64,000 nt of DNA from Stenotrophomonas raiganjensis (SeqCode). Lineage in GTDB: Bacteria > Pseudomonadota > Gammaproteobacteria > Xanthomonadales > Xanthomonadaceae. Positions 46,157 to 54,162 of the stretch are shown here, piece after piece. The position numbers and the translations under genes are program-made. How positions within the stretch are numbered: position 1 is the first letter of the stretch; the number at the start of each line of letters is the position of its first letter. The notes beneath the pieces are model-generated. The model saw nothing but the letters and a program-made list of their open reading frames with translations, ran no database searches and was not told the DNA's origin. The stretch is taken from assembly GCF_030658505.1 (NCBI RefSeq), contig NZ_JAUTXR010000161.1, positions 53,578-117,577 of the forward strand, in the 5' to 3' direction.

Positions 46157-47118
46157 TTCACCTCAACGTCGGCCGGGGTGAAGCGCGGCATCGCCGCAGC
46201 GGCACCTTCCTTCTCGGTCGAACGGCCGGCGAACTGGTTGGCGAAGCGCACGTGGCGGGCGAACGGGGCATCGGCCACCTGCGCCAGCGACGCGGCCAGC
46301 GCACCATTGAAGGCGTCACCGGCGCCGGTAGTGTCGATGGCCTGCACCTGCTCGGCACCCACGCGGTAGTACGGCTGGGTATCGCCGCGCAGGTTCTCGT
46401 CGGCATGCGATACGAACACACCCACCGAACCCAGCGTCACCACCACGGTGCCGTTGCCGACCAGCTTGCGGCACAGGGCGTGCAGGCTGGCGCCATCCAG
46501 CGCGGCGACGTCGTTGGCATCCACGCGTTCGCCGACATGGCGGCCGAGCAGCGCCGCGAACTCGGTCTCGTTCGGGGTGATCACATCCGCCAGCTTCAGC
46601 AGGCCGATGGTGGAGGGAGCATCGGCCGGGGCGGTGTTGAGCACGGTGGTGACACCGGCCTCGCGGGCCGTGGCCAGCGCCGCTTCGATGGTCTGCACCG
46701 GCGATTCCAGCTGCACCAGCACCACCTTGGCGCCGGCCAGCAGGGCCTGCTGCTGCTGCAGGAAATCGGTGCTGAGCGCGGCATTGGCACCCGGGCCGAT
46801 CACGATGGTGTTGCGGCCACGGGCGTCCACATAGATGCCGGCGGTGCCGGTCGGCTCGCTGCTGGCCTCGGCGATCAGGCCGAAGCCATCCTGCGTGGCC
46901 AGTTCGCGTGCGGTGGCACCACCGGCGTCATCGCCCAGCGCGCACACGAAGTGCGTCTCGGCGCCGGCGCGGCAGGCGGCCACGGCCTGGTTGAAGCCCT
47001 TGCCACCCGGGCCGGTGCTGTAGCGGCCGGCAATGGTCGCACCCGGTGCCGGCAGCGACTCGCACCGCCACACGTGATCGACATTGAAGGAACCGACGAC
47101 AACGACACTGCTGCTCAT
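46153..47118 (-). CDS. rbsK: Ribokinase-family sugar/nucleoside kinase
   Basis: 321 aa with the ATG at 47118 (MSSSVVVVGSFNVD). PfkB/ribokinase signatures are GSFNVDHVW at the N-terminus, GPGGKGFNQAVAAC (PfkB signature 1) and DTTGAGDAFNGALAASL (signature 2, catalytic Asp). The gene overlaps none but starts 26 bases after the CNT transporter stop, so the two are an operon. It probably phosphorylates ribose released from imported nucleosides, but a nucleoside kinase role is equally possible. Confidence 0.88.
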   Translation of the reverse strand: MSSSVVVVGSFNVDHVWRCESLPAPGATIAGRYSTGPGGKGFNQAVAACRAGAETHFVCALGDDAGGATARELATQDGFGLIAEASSEPTGTAGIYVDARGRNTIVIGPGANAALSTDFLQQQQALLAGAKVVLVQLESPVQTIEAALATAREAGVTTVLNTAPADAPSTIGLLKLADVITPNETEFAALLGRHVGERVDANDVAALDGASLHALCRKLVGNGTVVVTLGSVGVFVSHADENLRGDTQPYYRVGAEQVQAIDTTGAGDAFNGALAASLAQVADAPFARHVRFANQFAGRSTEKEGAAAAMPRFTPADVEVK

Positions 47119-47143
47119 AGGGAATCTTTTCTCAACCAAGGGT

Positions 47144-48442
47144 TCAACTGAAGTGCGTCAGCACGCCGGCGATGGTCGCCGTCATGAAGGTGGCAATGGT
47201 ACCGCCCAGCACCGCGCGCAGGCCGAACTTGGCCAGGTCGTGGCGACGTTCCGGGGCCAGGCCGCCGATGCCGCCGATCTGGATCGCGATCGAGCTGAAG
47301 TTGGCGAAGCCGCACAGCGCGTAGGTGGCGATCAGGCGGCCTTCGTCAGACAGGCTCACGCCGGCCACCTGGCCGTTCACGATCTGCGACAGCTCGGTGT
47401 AGGCGACGAATTCGTTGATCACGACCTTCTGGCCGATCAGCGAACCGACGGTGGTGGCATCGGCCCACGGGGTGCCGATCACCCAGGCGATCGGGGCCAG
47501 CACGTAACCGAAGATGGTCGACAGGTTGGTCGGCTTGCCGATCTGCGCGGCCAGGCCGGTCACTTCGCCGATCCAGGTCAGCGGGGCGTTCAGCAGCGCG
47601 ATCAGGGCAATGAAGGCCAGCAGCATCGCGCCGATGTTCAGCGCCAGCTTCAGGCCGTCACCGGCGCCGGCGGCGGCCGCGTCGATGATGTTGCTGGAGG
47701 TCTTCTCCACCTCCATCTTCACCGTGCCACGGGTGAGCGGGGTGCCGGTTTCCGGGATCAACAGCTTGGCCACGACCAGGGTGGCCGGTGCGGCCATGAT
47801 GCTCGCCGCCAGCAGGTGCTTGGCATAGAAGGCCTGCTGGGCCGGATCACCGCCGCCGAGCATGCCGACGTAGGCGGCCAGCACGCCACCGGCAATGTGT
47901 GCCATGCCGCCGATCATCATGGTCAGCAGCTCGGACTGGGTCATCCTGGCGATGTACGGGCGCACGGTCAGCGGCGCCTCGGTCTGGCCGATGAAGACGC
48001 TGGCGCAGACGCTGGTGGTTTCCGCGCCGGACACGCGCATCACCTTGGTGATCGCCCACGCCATCACGCGCACGATCGCCTGCATGATGTTCAGGTGGTA
48101 CATCACGCCCATCAGCGCCGAGAAGAAGATGATGGTCGGCAGCACCTGGAAGGCGAAGATGAAGCCGTAGTTCTTGGTGTCCATCAACGAGCCGAAGATG
48201 AAGCCCGAACCTTCGTTGACGTAGCTCAGCACCTTGACGAAGCCGTGGCCCAGCGCGTCGAACACATCGCGCCCGCCCGGGACCAGGATCACCAGCGCCG
48301 CGAACGCGATCTGCAGGGTGATACCGGTGGCAACCAGCTTCCAGTCAACCGCGCGCTTGTTATTGGAGAACAACCAGGTGATGCCGATCAGCACCGCCAA
48401 CCCGAACAGGCCGAAGCCGATCCTGCCCAAACCTTCGACCAT
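47144..48442 (-). CDS. nupC: Concentrative nucleoside transporter (NupC/CNT family)
   Basis: 432-aa membrane protein importing nucleosides with H+ or Na+. CNT signatures: GSLMDTKNYGFIFAFQVLP, VSGAETTSVCASVFIGQTEAPL, VINEFVAYTELSQI and YALCGFANFSSIAIQIGGIGG. About ten membrane segments. The ATG at 48442 is consistent with the family N-terminus. Operon with a downstream ribokinase-family gene, suggesting a nucleoside salvage unit. The symbol is by family, not orthology. Confidence 0.92.
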   Translation of the reverse strand: MVEGLGRIGFGLFGLAVLIGITWLFSNNKRAVDWKLVATGITLQIAFAALVILVPGGRDVFDALGHGFVKVLSYVNEGSGFIFGSLMDTKNYGFIFAFQVLPTIIFFSALMGVMYHLNIMQAIVRVMAWAITKVMRVSGAETTSVCASVFIGQTEAPLTVRPYIARMTQSELLTMMIGGMAHIAGGVLAAYVGMLGGGDPAQQAFYAKHLLAASIMAAPATLVVAKLLIPETGTPLTRGTVKMEVEKTSSNIIDAAAAGAGDGLKLALNIGAMLLAFIALIALLNAPLTWIGEVTGLAAQIGKPTNLSTIFGYVLAPIAWVIGTPWADATTVGSLIGQKVVINEFVAYTELSQIVNGQVAGVSLSDEGRLIATYALCGFANFSSIAIQIGGIGGLAPERRHDLAKFGLRAVLGGTIATFMTATIAGVLTHFS

Positions 48443-48583
48443 GTGAGTGACTCCCCTGGGGCGTCGCGAAAAACGGGAAGCCTAGTGCAGGGCCGGGGCA
48501 GGGGCAAGAAAAAGCAGCGTGCGCGCGGCCATCGGTACCGATCAGGCCAGCAACGGCAAGGGCTTGCGGCCCGCGCGGACGGG

Positions 48584-48618
48584 TAGAATGGAGTTCGATT
48601 CCGGCCCGGATGCGGGCC
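48584..48618 (+). promoter_or_regulatory. Possible promoter and leader hairpin of the aldo/keto reductase
   Basis: TAGAAT -10-like box at 48584-48589 with a poor -35. It is followed by a short hairpin GGCCCG-GATG-CGGGCC (48603-48618) just before the AGGAGA ribosome site. Weak evidence. Confidence 0.35.
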
Positions 48619-48635
48619 CGCAGCAGGAGATTCGC

Positions 48636-49607
48636 ATGCAATACCGTCGCCTGGGCTCCACCGGCCTGCCGATTTCCGCCCTGTCCTTCGGCGCCTGGGT
48701 GACCTTCGGTGACCAGATCCCGCGCGACGAGGCCCGCAACCTGGTGGCTGCCGCCTGGGATCATGGCGTCAACTTCTTCGACAACGCCGAGGGCTATGCC
48801 AATGGCCGGGCCGAACAGGTGATGGGCGACGTGATCACCGACCTGCGCCTGCCGCGCGACGGCTTCTGCGTGTCCAGCAAGGTGTTCTTCGGCAGTGCGA
48901 AGGATCCGCGGCCGACCCAGCGCGGCTTGTCGCGCAAGCACGTGACCGACGCCTGCCACGCGGCACTCAAGCGCCTGCGGGTGGACTACCTGGACCTTTA
49001 CTACTGCCACCGCCCGGATCCGGACGCGCCCATCGCCGAGACCGTGCATGCGATGGATACGCTGGTGCGCCAGGGCAAGATCCTCTACTGGGGCACCTCC
49101 GAATGGTCGGCGGCGCAGATCCAGCAGGCGCTGGACATCGCCGAAACGCACAACCTGCAGGGCCCGTCGATGGAGCAGCCGCAGTACAACCTGCTGCACC
49201 GCGAGCGGGTCGAGGTCGAGTACGCACCGCTGTACGCCCGCGCCGGGCTGGGCACCACCATCTTCTCGCCGTTGGCCTCGGGCCTGCTCACCGGCAAGTA
49301 CGACCAGGGCATCCCGGCCGATGCGCGGCTGGGCCGCGAGGGCATGGAGTGGCTGCAGGACCTGGTGCTGGGCGCCGACGCCGAGGCCCGCCTGGGCCAG
49401 GCGCGCCGCTTCAGCGACGTGGCGCGCGCGCTGGGCCAGGCCCCGGCCACGCTGGCGATTGCCTGGTGCCTGCGCAACCCGAACGTCTCCAGCGTGATCC
49501 TCGGCGCCAGCCGGGTCAGCCAGCTGTTGCAGAACCTGCAGGCGCTGGAGGTGCTGGAGCAGGTCGACGCCGCCGGCTGGTCCCAGGTCGAAGCCGTCTT
49601 CGCCTGA
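48636..49607 (+). CDS. Aldo/keto reductase (K+ channel beta-subunit-like)
   Basis: 323-aa NADPH-dependent TIM-barrel reductase. The ATG at 48636 follows AGGAGA at 5 bases. The frame is open upstream but non-coding. Catalytic tetrad context: FDNAEGYANG (Asp/Tyr), SKVFFGS (Lys) and YYCHRPDP (His). The AKR6-like order MQYRRLGSTGLPISALSFGAW and the cofactor segment GASRVSQLLQNL support the family. The substrate is unknown. Upstream on the other strand is the nucleoside transporter. Confidence 0.92.
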   Translation: MQYRRLGSTGLPISALSFGAWVTFGDQIPRDEARNLVAAAWDHGVNFFDNAEGYANGRAEQVMGDVITDLRLPRDGFCVSSKVFFGSAKDPRPTQRGLSRKHVTDACHAALKRLRVDYLDLYYCHRPDPDAPIAETVHAMDTLVRQGKILYWGTSEWSAAQIQQALDIAETHNLQGPSMEQPQYNLLHRERVEVEYAPLYARAGLGTTIFSPLASGLLTGKYDQGIPADARLGREGMEWLQDLVLGADAEARLGQARRFSDVARALGQAPATLAIAWCLRNPNVSSVILGASRVSQLLQNLQALEVLEQVDAAGWSQVEAVFA

Positions 49608-49616
49608 CGGCCCTGT

Positions 49617-49678
49617 GTAGAGTCGAGCCGCGCTCGACCCCAGCCACGGACGAGCCGTCGAGCATCGCTCCACGCTAC
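49617..49678. repeat. SMAG pair, GTAG ends facing outward
   Basis: The plus element at 49617-49639 (GTAG, AGTCGAGC-CGC-GCTCGAC) and a degenerate minus element at about 49656-49678 (GTCGAGC-ATC-GCTCcaC, CTAC) are separated by 16 bases. Confidence 0.75.
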
Positions 49679-49693
49679 AAGGGCGGCTCGTTT

Positions 49694-49752
49694 ATTTGAT
49701 TGATGAAGTCTATTGAATTTACGGATTCGATCATTAATGCCATCAATCAAAT
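49694..49752. promoter_or_regulatory. 12-base inverted repeat in the hemP control region
   Basis: ATTTGATTGATG (49694-49705) and CATCAATCAAAT (49741-49752) are perfect complements separated by 35 AT-rich bases. It lies 20 bases upstream of the Fur box. The spacing of about 47 bp between arm starts (roughly 4.5 helical turns) could suit two dimers or a looped complex. The regulator is unknown. Confidence 0.45.
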
Positions 49753-49771
49753 TGAGAATGGTTGTTGATTG

Positions 49772-49790
49772 TCAACTGAGAATCATTATC
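49772..49790 (+). promoter_or_regulatory. Fur box upstream of hemP
   Basis: TCAACTGAGAATCATTATC matches 14 of 19 bases of the Fur consensus GATAATGATAATCATTATC. Overlapping half-sites (GAGAATCATTATC, TTGAGAATGG) extend it. It lies 28 bases before the hemP start and implies iron repression of the operon. Confidence 0.8.
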
Positions 49791-49818
49791 ATTTGAATGG
49801 TCCCCCGCACGAGTCCAG

Positions 49819-50019
49819 ATGCTCATGAATGCTCAACCTGTACTGCTGCGCCCCGAAACGCTGACCCTCCGCGATCGTCCGGTCCGCGTCGTTCCGCCGG
49901 AAGAGGTCATCGACAGCGAAGCCCTGCTCAAGGGCCGTCGTGAAATCCTGATCCAGCACGGCGACCGCTTCTATCGCCTGCGGCACACCAGCAACGACAA
50001 GCTGATCCTGACCAAGTAA
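49819..50019 (+). CDS. hemP: Hemin uptake protein HemP
   Basis: 66-aa cytoplasmic protein of the HemP/HmuP family. The C-terminal core EILIQHGDRFYRLRHTSNDKLILTK is diagnostic. In other bacteria HemP/HmuP binds DNA and activates heme receptor genes. A second ATG at 49825 (MNAQPVLL) is an alternative start. It is the first gene of a Fur-box-controlled unit, 153 bases before the receptor gene, as in many heme loci. Confidence 0.9.
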   Translation: MLMNAQPVLLRPETLTLRDRPVRVVPPEEVIDSEALLKGRREILIQHGDRFYRLRHTSNDKLILTK

Positions 50020-50028
50020 TCGCGGCCT

Positions 50029-50079
50029 GGTCGCCCGCCTCCCTCCCTCCTGCCGGCTGCGCCGACAGGGTGGGCGACC
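50029..50079 (+). promoter_or_regulatory. Hairpin between hemP and the heme receptor gene
   Basis: GGTCGCCC (50029-50036) pairs with GGGCGACC (50072-50079). Inside is a smaller CGGC/GCCG dyad. It is placed to let hemP be expressed more than the downstream genes (partial termination or mRNA end), followed by a C/T-rich stretch to 50120. The role is inferred. Confidence 0.45.
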
Positions 50080-50172
50080 CGTCCGCTCCCGCTCTCTCCC
50101 CCTCGGTCTACCGCGTGCACCTTCCGGGTGTGCCGGTAACCGGGGGTTCCCCTGCCTGACCGAACGAACCCG

Positions 50173-52392
50173 ATGACCCGCCATACCGCCCTTTGCCTTG
50201 CCGTCTGGATGGCCCTGCCGCTGTCCGCCCATGCCGCTGCCGCTGCTGCACCCGATGCGCGCGAATTCGACCGGGTGCAGGTCACCGCCACCCGCACCGA
50301 ACGGACGGTGAGCGACGTTGCGGCCACCGTGGATGTCATCGACCGCGAGCAGATGGACCGGCATCTGGTGCAGGACATCAAGGACCTCGTGCGCTACGAG
50401 CCGGGCCTGTCGGTGACCCGCAATGCCACCCGGTTCGGACTGGACGGCTTCCGCATCCGTGGCCTGGACGGCAACCGCGTGCGCATCCAGACCGACGGCA
50501 TCGTCATGCCGACCCGTTTCGACATCGGATCGTTCTCCAGTTCCAATCGCAACTTCACCGACCTCGATACGCTCAAGCGCGTGGAGATCGTCCGCGGCCC
50601 TGCCAGTTCGCTGTACGGTTCCGACGCCCTCGGTGGCGTGGTCGCGTTCGTCACCAAGGATCCGGCCGATTACCTCAAGGATGGCAAGGACAGCTACTTC
50701 GGCCTGAAGTTCGGCTATGACGGTGAGTGGAAGGGCCTGCTCGGCGGTGCCACCGCTGCCTTCGGTGGCGAACGCTGGAGCGGCCTGGTCAACGTCAACC
50801 ACCACCAGGGCCAGGAAACGGACAACAAGGGCACGGTCCGCAGCGACGACCGCACCCGCACTGCCGCCAACCCGCAGGACCGCGACGGACGCAGCCTGCT
50901 CAGCAAGCTGGTCTACGCACCGAGCGAGGACCAGCGCTTCCGCCTGACTGTGGAAGGCAATGAAGACACCACCGACACCAACGTGCTGTCGTCGGTTGGC
51001 GTCAGTTCGGCCACCGGCATGAAGGCGCACGACACCCAGAAGCGTGGCCGTGTGTCGTTCGCCCACGAGATGGATGCACTGGACCAGCCGTTCGCTGACA
51101 GCCTGCACTGGCAGGTGTATGCGCAGAACAGCGAAACCCGGCAGCAGACCGATGAGACCCGCACCGACGGCAGCCGTCGCCATCGCGTGTTCTCCTTCGA
51201 CCAGCACGCCTACGGCCTGCAGGCGCAGTTCAACAAGGCCTTCAGCACCGGCGCGGTCGAACATGCGCTGACCTACGGCTTCGAAGGTACCCATACCGAA
51301 ATCCGCCAGAAGCGCGACGGATACCAGGTCAACCGCGCTGGCGTGGTCAGCAATGCCATCGTCCCCGATGTGTTCCCGGTGCGTGACTTCCCGATCAGCA
51401 AGACCACCGAACTGGGCCTGTATGCCCAGGATGAGATGCGCCTCGCCGGCGGCCGGCTGTCGCTGGTGCCTGGCGTGCGCGTTGATCGCTACGAGCTGAA
51501 GCCGGAAGTGGACAGCATCTTCGCCGAGGACAATCCGACCACGGCGGTGGCGCAGCTGAAGAAGACCAGCGTGTCGCCGAAGCTGGGCATGGTCTGGCGC
51601 TTCACCGACCAGTGGTCGTTGTTTGCCGGCTACGCACGGGGCTTCCGCTCGCCGCCGTACAACGACGTCAACATCGGCCTGACCAATGTGGCGTTTGGAT
51701 ACACCGCCATCGCCAATCCGGACCTGAAGCCGGAAACCAGCGATGGCTACGAACTGGGCCTGCGCTTCATCGCGCCGGTGGCGTACGTCAGCATCAGTGG
51801 CTACTACAACGACTACAAGGACTTCATCGAGTCCAACGTCAACACCGGCCGCAACGCGCAGGGCCTGATGGTGTTCCAGTCGCAGAACATCGCCGATGCC
51901 CGTATCTATGGCGCGGAAATGAAGGCCGGTATCGAATTCGGCGAACTCAGCCCGGCACTGAAGGGCTGGGCCCTGCGCAGCGCGGTGGCGTGGTCGCGTG
52001 GCGACAACAAGACCGACGACGAACCGCTGGCCTCGGTCGATCCGCTGCGCGGCACGCTGGGCCTGATGTACGACACCGATACCTGGGGTGTCGAACTGGC
52101 CGGCACCTTCGTGCAGCGCAAGAAGCACCTGCCGCCGCCGGCTGCACAGACCAACCCGAATGCGCCCGCGCCGTTCGTCTACCAGCCGGCCGGCTACGGT
52201 GTGCTGGACCTGATGGCGCACTGGAACTTCGCACCGGGCGCGACGTTCAACGTCGGCGTGTTCAATCTGGCCGACAAGCGCTACATCGAATGGTCCTCGA
52301 TCACCCCGAGCCTGATCACCGACCGCGCGTTGAGTGATCGCTTCAGCAGTCCGGGCCGCACCTTCTCCGCCAGCCTCGCCGTTTCCTGGTGA
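50173..52392 (+). CDS. TonB-dependent heme/hemoglobin receptor
   Basis: 739-aa outer-membrane receptor. Signal peptide (MTRHTALCLAVWMALPLSAHA). A TonB box-like stretch (DRVQVTATRTE) precedes the plug domain (VRYEPGLSV...YGSDALGGVV). A 22-strand barrel follows, ending in aromatic SLAVSW, the usual assembly signal. FRSPPYNDVN (residue about 490) and NPDLKPETS (about 516) match the FRAP and NPNL motifs of heme receptors. The gene order hemP-receptor supports heme as ligand. An Arg/Asp-rich loop near residues 220-240 may face outside. No symbol is assigned because several HmuR/HemR types fit. Confidence 0.92.
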   Translation: MTRHTALCLAVWMALPLSAHAAAAAAPDAREFDRVQVTATRTERTVSDVAATVDVIDREQMDRHLVQDIKDLVRYEPGLSVTRNATRFGLDGFRIRGLDGNRVRIQTDGIVMPTRFDIGSFSSSNRNFTDLDTLKRVEIVRGPASSLYGSDALGGVVAFVTKDPADYLKDGKDSYFGLKFGYDGEWKGLLGGATAAFGGERWSGLVNVNHHQGQETDNKGTVRSDDRTRTAANPQDRDGRSLLSKLVYAPSEDQRFRLTVEGNEDTTDTNVLSSVGVSSATGMKAHDTQKRGRVSFAHEMDALDQPFADSLHWQVYAQNSETRQQTDETRTDGSRRHRVFSFDQHAYGLQAQFNKAFSTGAVEHALTYGFEGTHTEIRQKRDGYQVNRAGVVSNAIVPDVFPVRDFPISKTTELGLYAQDEMRLAGGRLSLVPGVRVDRYELKPEVDSIFAEDNPTTAVAQLKKTSVSPKLGMVWRFTDQWSLFAGYARGFRSPPYNDVNIGLTNVAFGYTAIANPDLKPETSDGYELGLRFIAPVAYVSISGYYNDYKDFIESNVNTGRNAQGLMVFQSQNIADARIYGAEMKAGIEFGELSPALKGWALRSAVAWSRGDNKTDDEPLASVDPLRGTLGLMYDTDTWGVELAGTFVQRKKHLPPPAAQTNPNAPAPFVYQPAGYGVLDLMAHWNFAPGATFNVGVFNLADKRYIEWSSITPSLITDRALSDRFSSPGRTFSASLAVSW

Positions 52393-52396
52393 TCCC

Positions 52397-52996
52397 ATGA
52401 GCCGAGCCTTGTCCGCACGCAGGAAGAACGCCATTGCCACGCCACGCAGCGCGGCCTGGCCGGCACCGGCACAGCTGGCCACGCTCGGCACCGTGTTGTG
52501 CCTGTACCACGCCGAGGGCAATGAGCTGGGTGGATGGCGCCAGGCTGTACGCGTGCATGCCTGCCAGGGCGTGGACAGCGAGGGGCTGCGCGAAAGCCTG
52601 TGCTTCCTCGACGGCCGTGGCCGCTGCGTGTGGCGCCTGTACCTGCTGCCGGACAGCGACTTCCTGGCCTGGGACCGGCTGGTTGCGGCGTTGCCACCGG
52701 GCCCGGAGCACGACAACGATGGCAGCGTCGGCGAACGCTTGTGGCGGCGCCTGGCCGGCCATCTTGGCGGCCAGCGCTGGCGCCTGTGCGCGTTGCGCCT
52801 GCACGCCGCCGGCGATGGCCGCACCCTGGCCGCCAGCCTGTCGACACTGTCCTCGCTGGGGGCGGTCACCGCGCGCCGCATCGCCCGCCTGGAAGGCGCC
52901 GAGGGCGAGCTGGCCATCGATGACTGCTGCTGCGCCGATGCCGCGCGCCGGCCGGCACCGCGGGCTCCCGGCGACCTGCCGCTGATCCGCCTGTGA
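52397..52996 (+). CDS. HemS/ChuX-like hemin-handling protein (divergent)
   Basis: 199 aa with the ATG at 52397, four bases after the receptor stop. The segment LCFLDGRGRCVWRLYLL followed by DFLAWDRLVAAL resembles the repeated beta unit of HemS/ChuS/HutX heme carriers (FFDxxGxAVHKVYL...AWxALV). Only one such unit is visible, so it would be a half-size form. A run of three cysteines (DDCCCADA) near residue 180 is unusual and could bind heme or metal. No signal peptide. Context strongly suggests cytoplasmic heme handling; homology is suggestive only. Confidence 0.6.
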   Translation: MSRALSARRKNAIATPRSAAWPAPAQLATLGTVLCLYHAEGNELGGWRQAVRVHACQGVDSEGLRESLCFLDGRGRCVWRLYLLPDSDFLAWDRLVAALPPGPEHDNDGSVGERLWRRLAGHLGGQRWRLCALRLHAAGDGRTLAASLSTLSSLGAVTARRIARLEGAEGELAIDDCCCADAARRPAPRAPGDLPLIRL

Positions 52997-53069
52997 CCCT
53001 CTGCTGACGGAACGCCCGTTGGCCACGGACGGCCTCTCAATGAATCTGCAAACCCGAAGGAAGACCCCG

Positions 53070-54005
53070 ATGAAGCTCCAGACAGCCAGCGCCATGCTGC
53101 TGCTCGCCGCCAGCGGCGTGGCCAGCGCGCAGCCCTCCGATATCGCCCGCGACCACGACAGCATCCTCGCCATGCAGGGGGAGTACACCGTGGACTTCGC
53201 CTTCGACGAGACCGTGCTGCTGAAGCCGGGCTACGAGCGTGCACCGGCGATGCGCAGCGGCGGCAGCGAAGTGGTCATCGTGGTCGAGGACACGCCGAAG
53301 CGCATCGTGCTGCAGCACCTGCTGCTGGACGAGAAAAGCGGCCATATCACCAAACACTGGCGGCAGGACTGGGTGTATGAAGCACCGAACCGTTTCGAGT
53401 TCAGTGCCGACCAGACCTGGCAGGTACGCAGCATTCCGGCGGCAGTGAACCAGGGCGCCTGGACCCAGTGCGTGTACGAAGTGAGCGACGCGCCGCGCTA
53501 CTGCGGCACCGGCACCTGGACCTACACCAACAACGTGCCGAGCTGGACCAGCGACCTGAGCTGGCGCCCGCTGCCGCGCCGTGAGTACACCAAGCGCAGC
53601 GACTACAACGCGCTGGCCGTGGTCAACCGCCACACGCTCACGCCCAATGGCTGGACCCACGAGCAGTTCAACACCAAGGTGCAGCGCAACGCCGACGGCA
53701 GCCAGGTGGAGGTCGCCCGCGAATTCGGTTTCAACGACTACGTGAAGACCACCGAGATCGACTTCACCCCGGCGCGTGACTACTGGAAGGCCACCGCTGG
53801 TTACTGGTCCAAGGTGCGCCAGCGCTGGGACGGTTTCCTGACCCAGGCTCCGGGCGTGCACCTGAAGACCAGGATCGACGGCATGGCGATGATCATTCCG
53901 CTGTTCACCCAGGCCGAAGAGATCCAGTCCGGCAAGAAGGTGAAGGACAAGCAGATCGACGAAGTGTTCGCCAGGTACGTCGAAAAGGCGCCGAAGGAAG
54001 GTTGA
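53070..54005 (+). CDS. Secreted DUF6607 protein of the heme operon
   Basis: 311 aa with the ATG at 53070 (AAGGAAG at 7 bases; an ATG at 53040 is an alternative). Signal peptide MKLQTASAMLLLAASGVASA. The mature part resembles DUF6607: ILAMQGEYTVDFAFDETV at the start, HWRQDWVYEAPNRFEF, CVYEVSDAPRYCGTGTW, and a Lys-rich C-terminus. Many Trp/Tyr residues and alternating strands suggest a beta-rich periplasmic fold. The function is unknown. Its position after the receptor and HemS-like genes points to heme or iron handling in the periplasm. Confidence 0.72.
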   Translation: MKLQTASAMLLLAASGVASAQPSDIARDHDSILAMQGEYTVDFAFDETVLLKPGYERAPAMRSGGSEVVIVVEDTPKRIVLQHLLLDEKSGHITKHWRQDWVYEAPNRFEFSADQTWQVRSIPAAVNQGAWTQCVYEVSDAPRYCGTGTWTYTNNVPSWTSDLSWRPLPRREYTKRSDYNALAVVNRHTLTPNGWTHEQFNTKVQRNADGSQVEVAREFGFNDYVKTTEIDFTPARDYWKATAGYWSKVRQRWDGFLTQAPGVHLKTRIDGMAMIIPLFTQAEEIQSGKKVKDKQIDEVFARYVEKAPKEG

Positions 54006-54023
54006 TTGCTGTCTCGCTGGTGG

Positions 54024-54069
54024 GTGCCGGGCGTGCCCGGCACCGCATCCACTCACGGCGTGGATCTAC
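54024..54069. repeat. Hairpin and SMAG element between convergent genes
   Basis: Perfect 9-bp stem GTGCCGGGC/GCCCGGCAC with a 2-base loop (54024-54043), then a minus-strand SMAG (54047-54069: ATCCAC...GTGGAT, CTAC). They separate the heme operon from ybbP and probably terminate both. Confidence 0.7.
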
Positions 54070-54162
54070 CAACCTCTGCTTCCGGCAGGTGCCGAGCTCG
54101 CACGGCACGCTCCCGGCGTTGATCGTACGGCGCGGTCCCACCCCGCGTGGATCGCGGCCGCG

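Noticed and set aside
49789..53244. 1151-codon open frame on the minus strand across the heme operon
   Set aside because: It is antisense to four well-supported genes and its sequence is Arg/His/Ala-rich without domains. Such frames arise from high GC at third positions.
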